Below, piece after piece: positions 14,926 to 15,163 of a stretch of 15,163 nt of DNA. The translations under genes were made by a program, and so were the position numbers. The notes under the pieces are model-generated. The model was not told where the DNA came from and ran no database searches. It was given only the letters and a program-made list of their open reading frames with translations. Source of the stretch: Bartonella birtlesii IBS 325 (lineage in GTDB: Bacteria > Pseudomonadota > Alphaproteobacteria > Rhizobiales > Rhizobiaceae); contig NZ_CM001557.1 of assembly GCF_000273375.1 (NCBI RefSeq), positions 249,876 through 265,038 of the forward strand, in the 5' to 3' direction. The number at the start of each line of letters is the position of its first letter. Position 1 is the first letter of the stretch.

Positions 14926-15163
14926 TTATATTTTTACCAATATGCATAAGAAATGCAGTTTAAGTTCATGACGAATGGCAAATTCACTTAATTTCGATTT
15001 GTAAACGGCAAACCATGCAAAAGCGCCTATAAAAGCAAAATATGATGCTTTTGCAAAAACAACAGCGACCATAAGCACCCCATAACCCTCTTGCCCCAAA
15101 ACCACCTGCAACGAGCAACCATAGCCCCTATCACCACCACTCGCTAAGGGAGCAGCCCACAAG
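14926..15163 (-). other. Weak open frame running off the window
   Basis: A minus-strand frame of 78 residues ends at 14926 and reaches the right edge. It has a hydrophobic stretch (about residues 30-53, VVFAKASYFAFIGAFAWFAV) and a basic end. The part nearest the edge is Gly-rich, and there is no good binding site before the internal ATG. It could be the end of a real membrane protein gene whose beginning lies outside, or chance. I do not recognise it. Confidence 0.2.

Noticed and set aside
14675..14947. 90-residue minus ORF
   Set aside because: It is antisense to the C-terminal part of the yopJ-like pseudogene.

Overview
The window most likely comes from a Bartonella species, probably a rodent-associated lineage. 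It is AT-rich, coding is sparse with many decaying genes, and the right end carries a broken gene that reads as a YopJ-type acetyltransferase effector, a family found in several Bartonella. No gene here is a universal marker, so the genus is an inference.

Layout. 1-1000: an array of imperfect hairpins, a terminator, and one small exported protein gene on the + strand with its own terminator. 1000-1945: mostly non-coding, with a five-copy 13-bp minisatellite. 1945-11354: the core, a long minus-strand cluster of small membrane proteins that I cannot assign to a named family. 11355-12680: no convincing gene. 12683-13234: a + strand cytoplasmic protein resembling uncharacterised phage-associated proteins. 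13941-14915: a yopJ-like pseudogene. The last 250 bases hold only a weak partial ORF.

The cluster is built from two modules. Module A is one membrane helix followed by a basic stretch (YY.F.KR.R.Y.KV.KEL). Module C begins with FKEAM.FS.KDY, then a helix, a variable loop, a second helix and a basic coiled tail ending near LEE. 'B' genes carry A and C fused (about 173-185 residues). 'A' genes carry only A, and at least three of them are followed by a decayed C half, so they look like surviving 5' stubs of B genes. 'C' genes carry only C, behind a polar N-terminus. Read in the direction of transcription (right to left), the order C-B-B-A occurs twice (9427-7571 and 6958-5076) with one-to-one paralogues, and flanking non-coding DNA is duplicated too. 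Partial units lie at 11354-10746 and 3969-3356. Two related broken genes of a third type ('D') lie at 3006-2604 and 4593-4225. Genes are tightly packed, often overlap, and use GTG or TTG as well as ATG starts, each behind a similar AGGGG-rich ribosome binding site. The picture is an array growing by tandem block duplication and shrinking by frameshift, a birth-and-death family of unknown function. Its proteins may form a membrane complex, but nothing in the sequence shows what it does.
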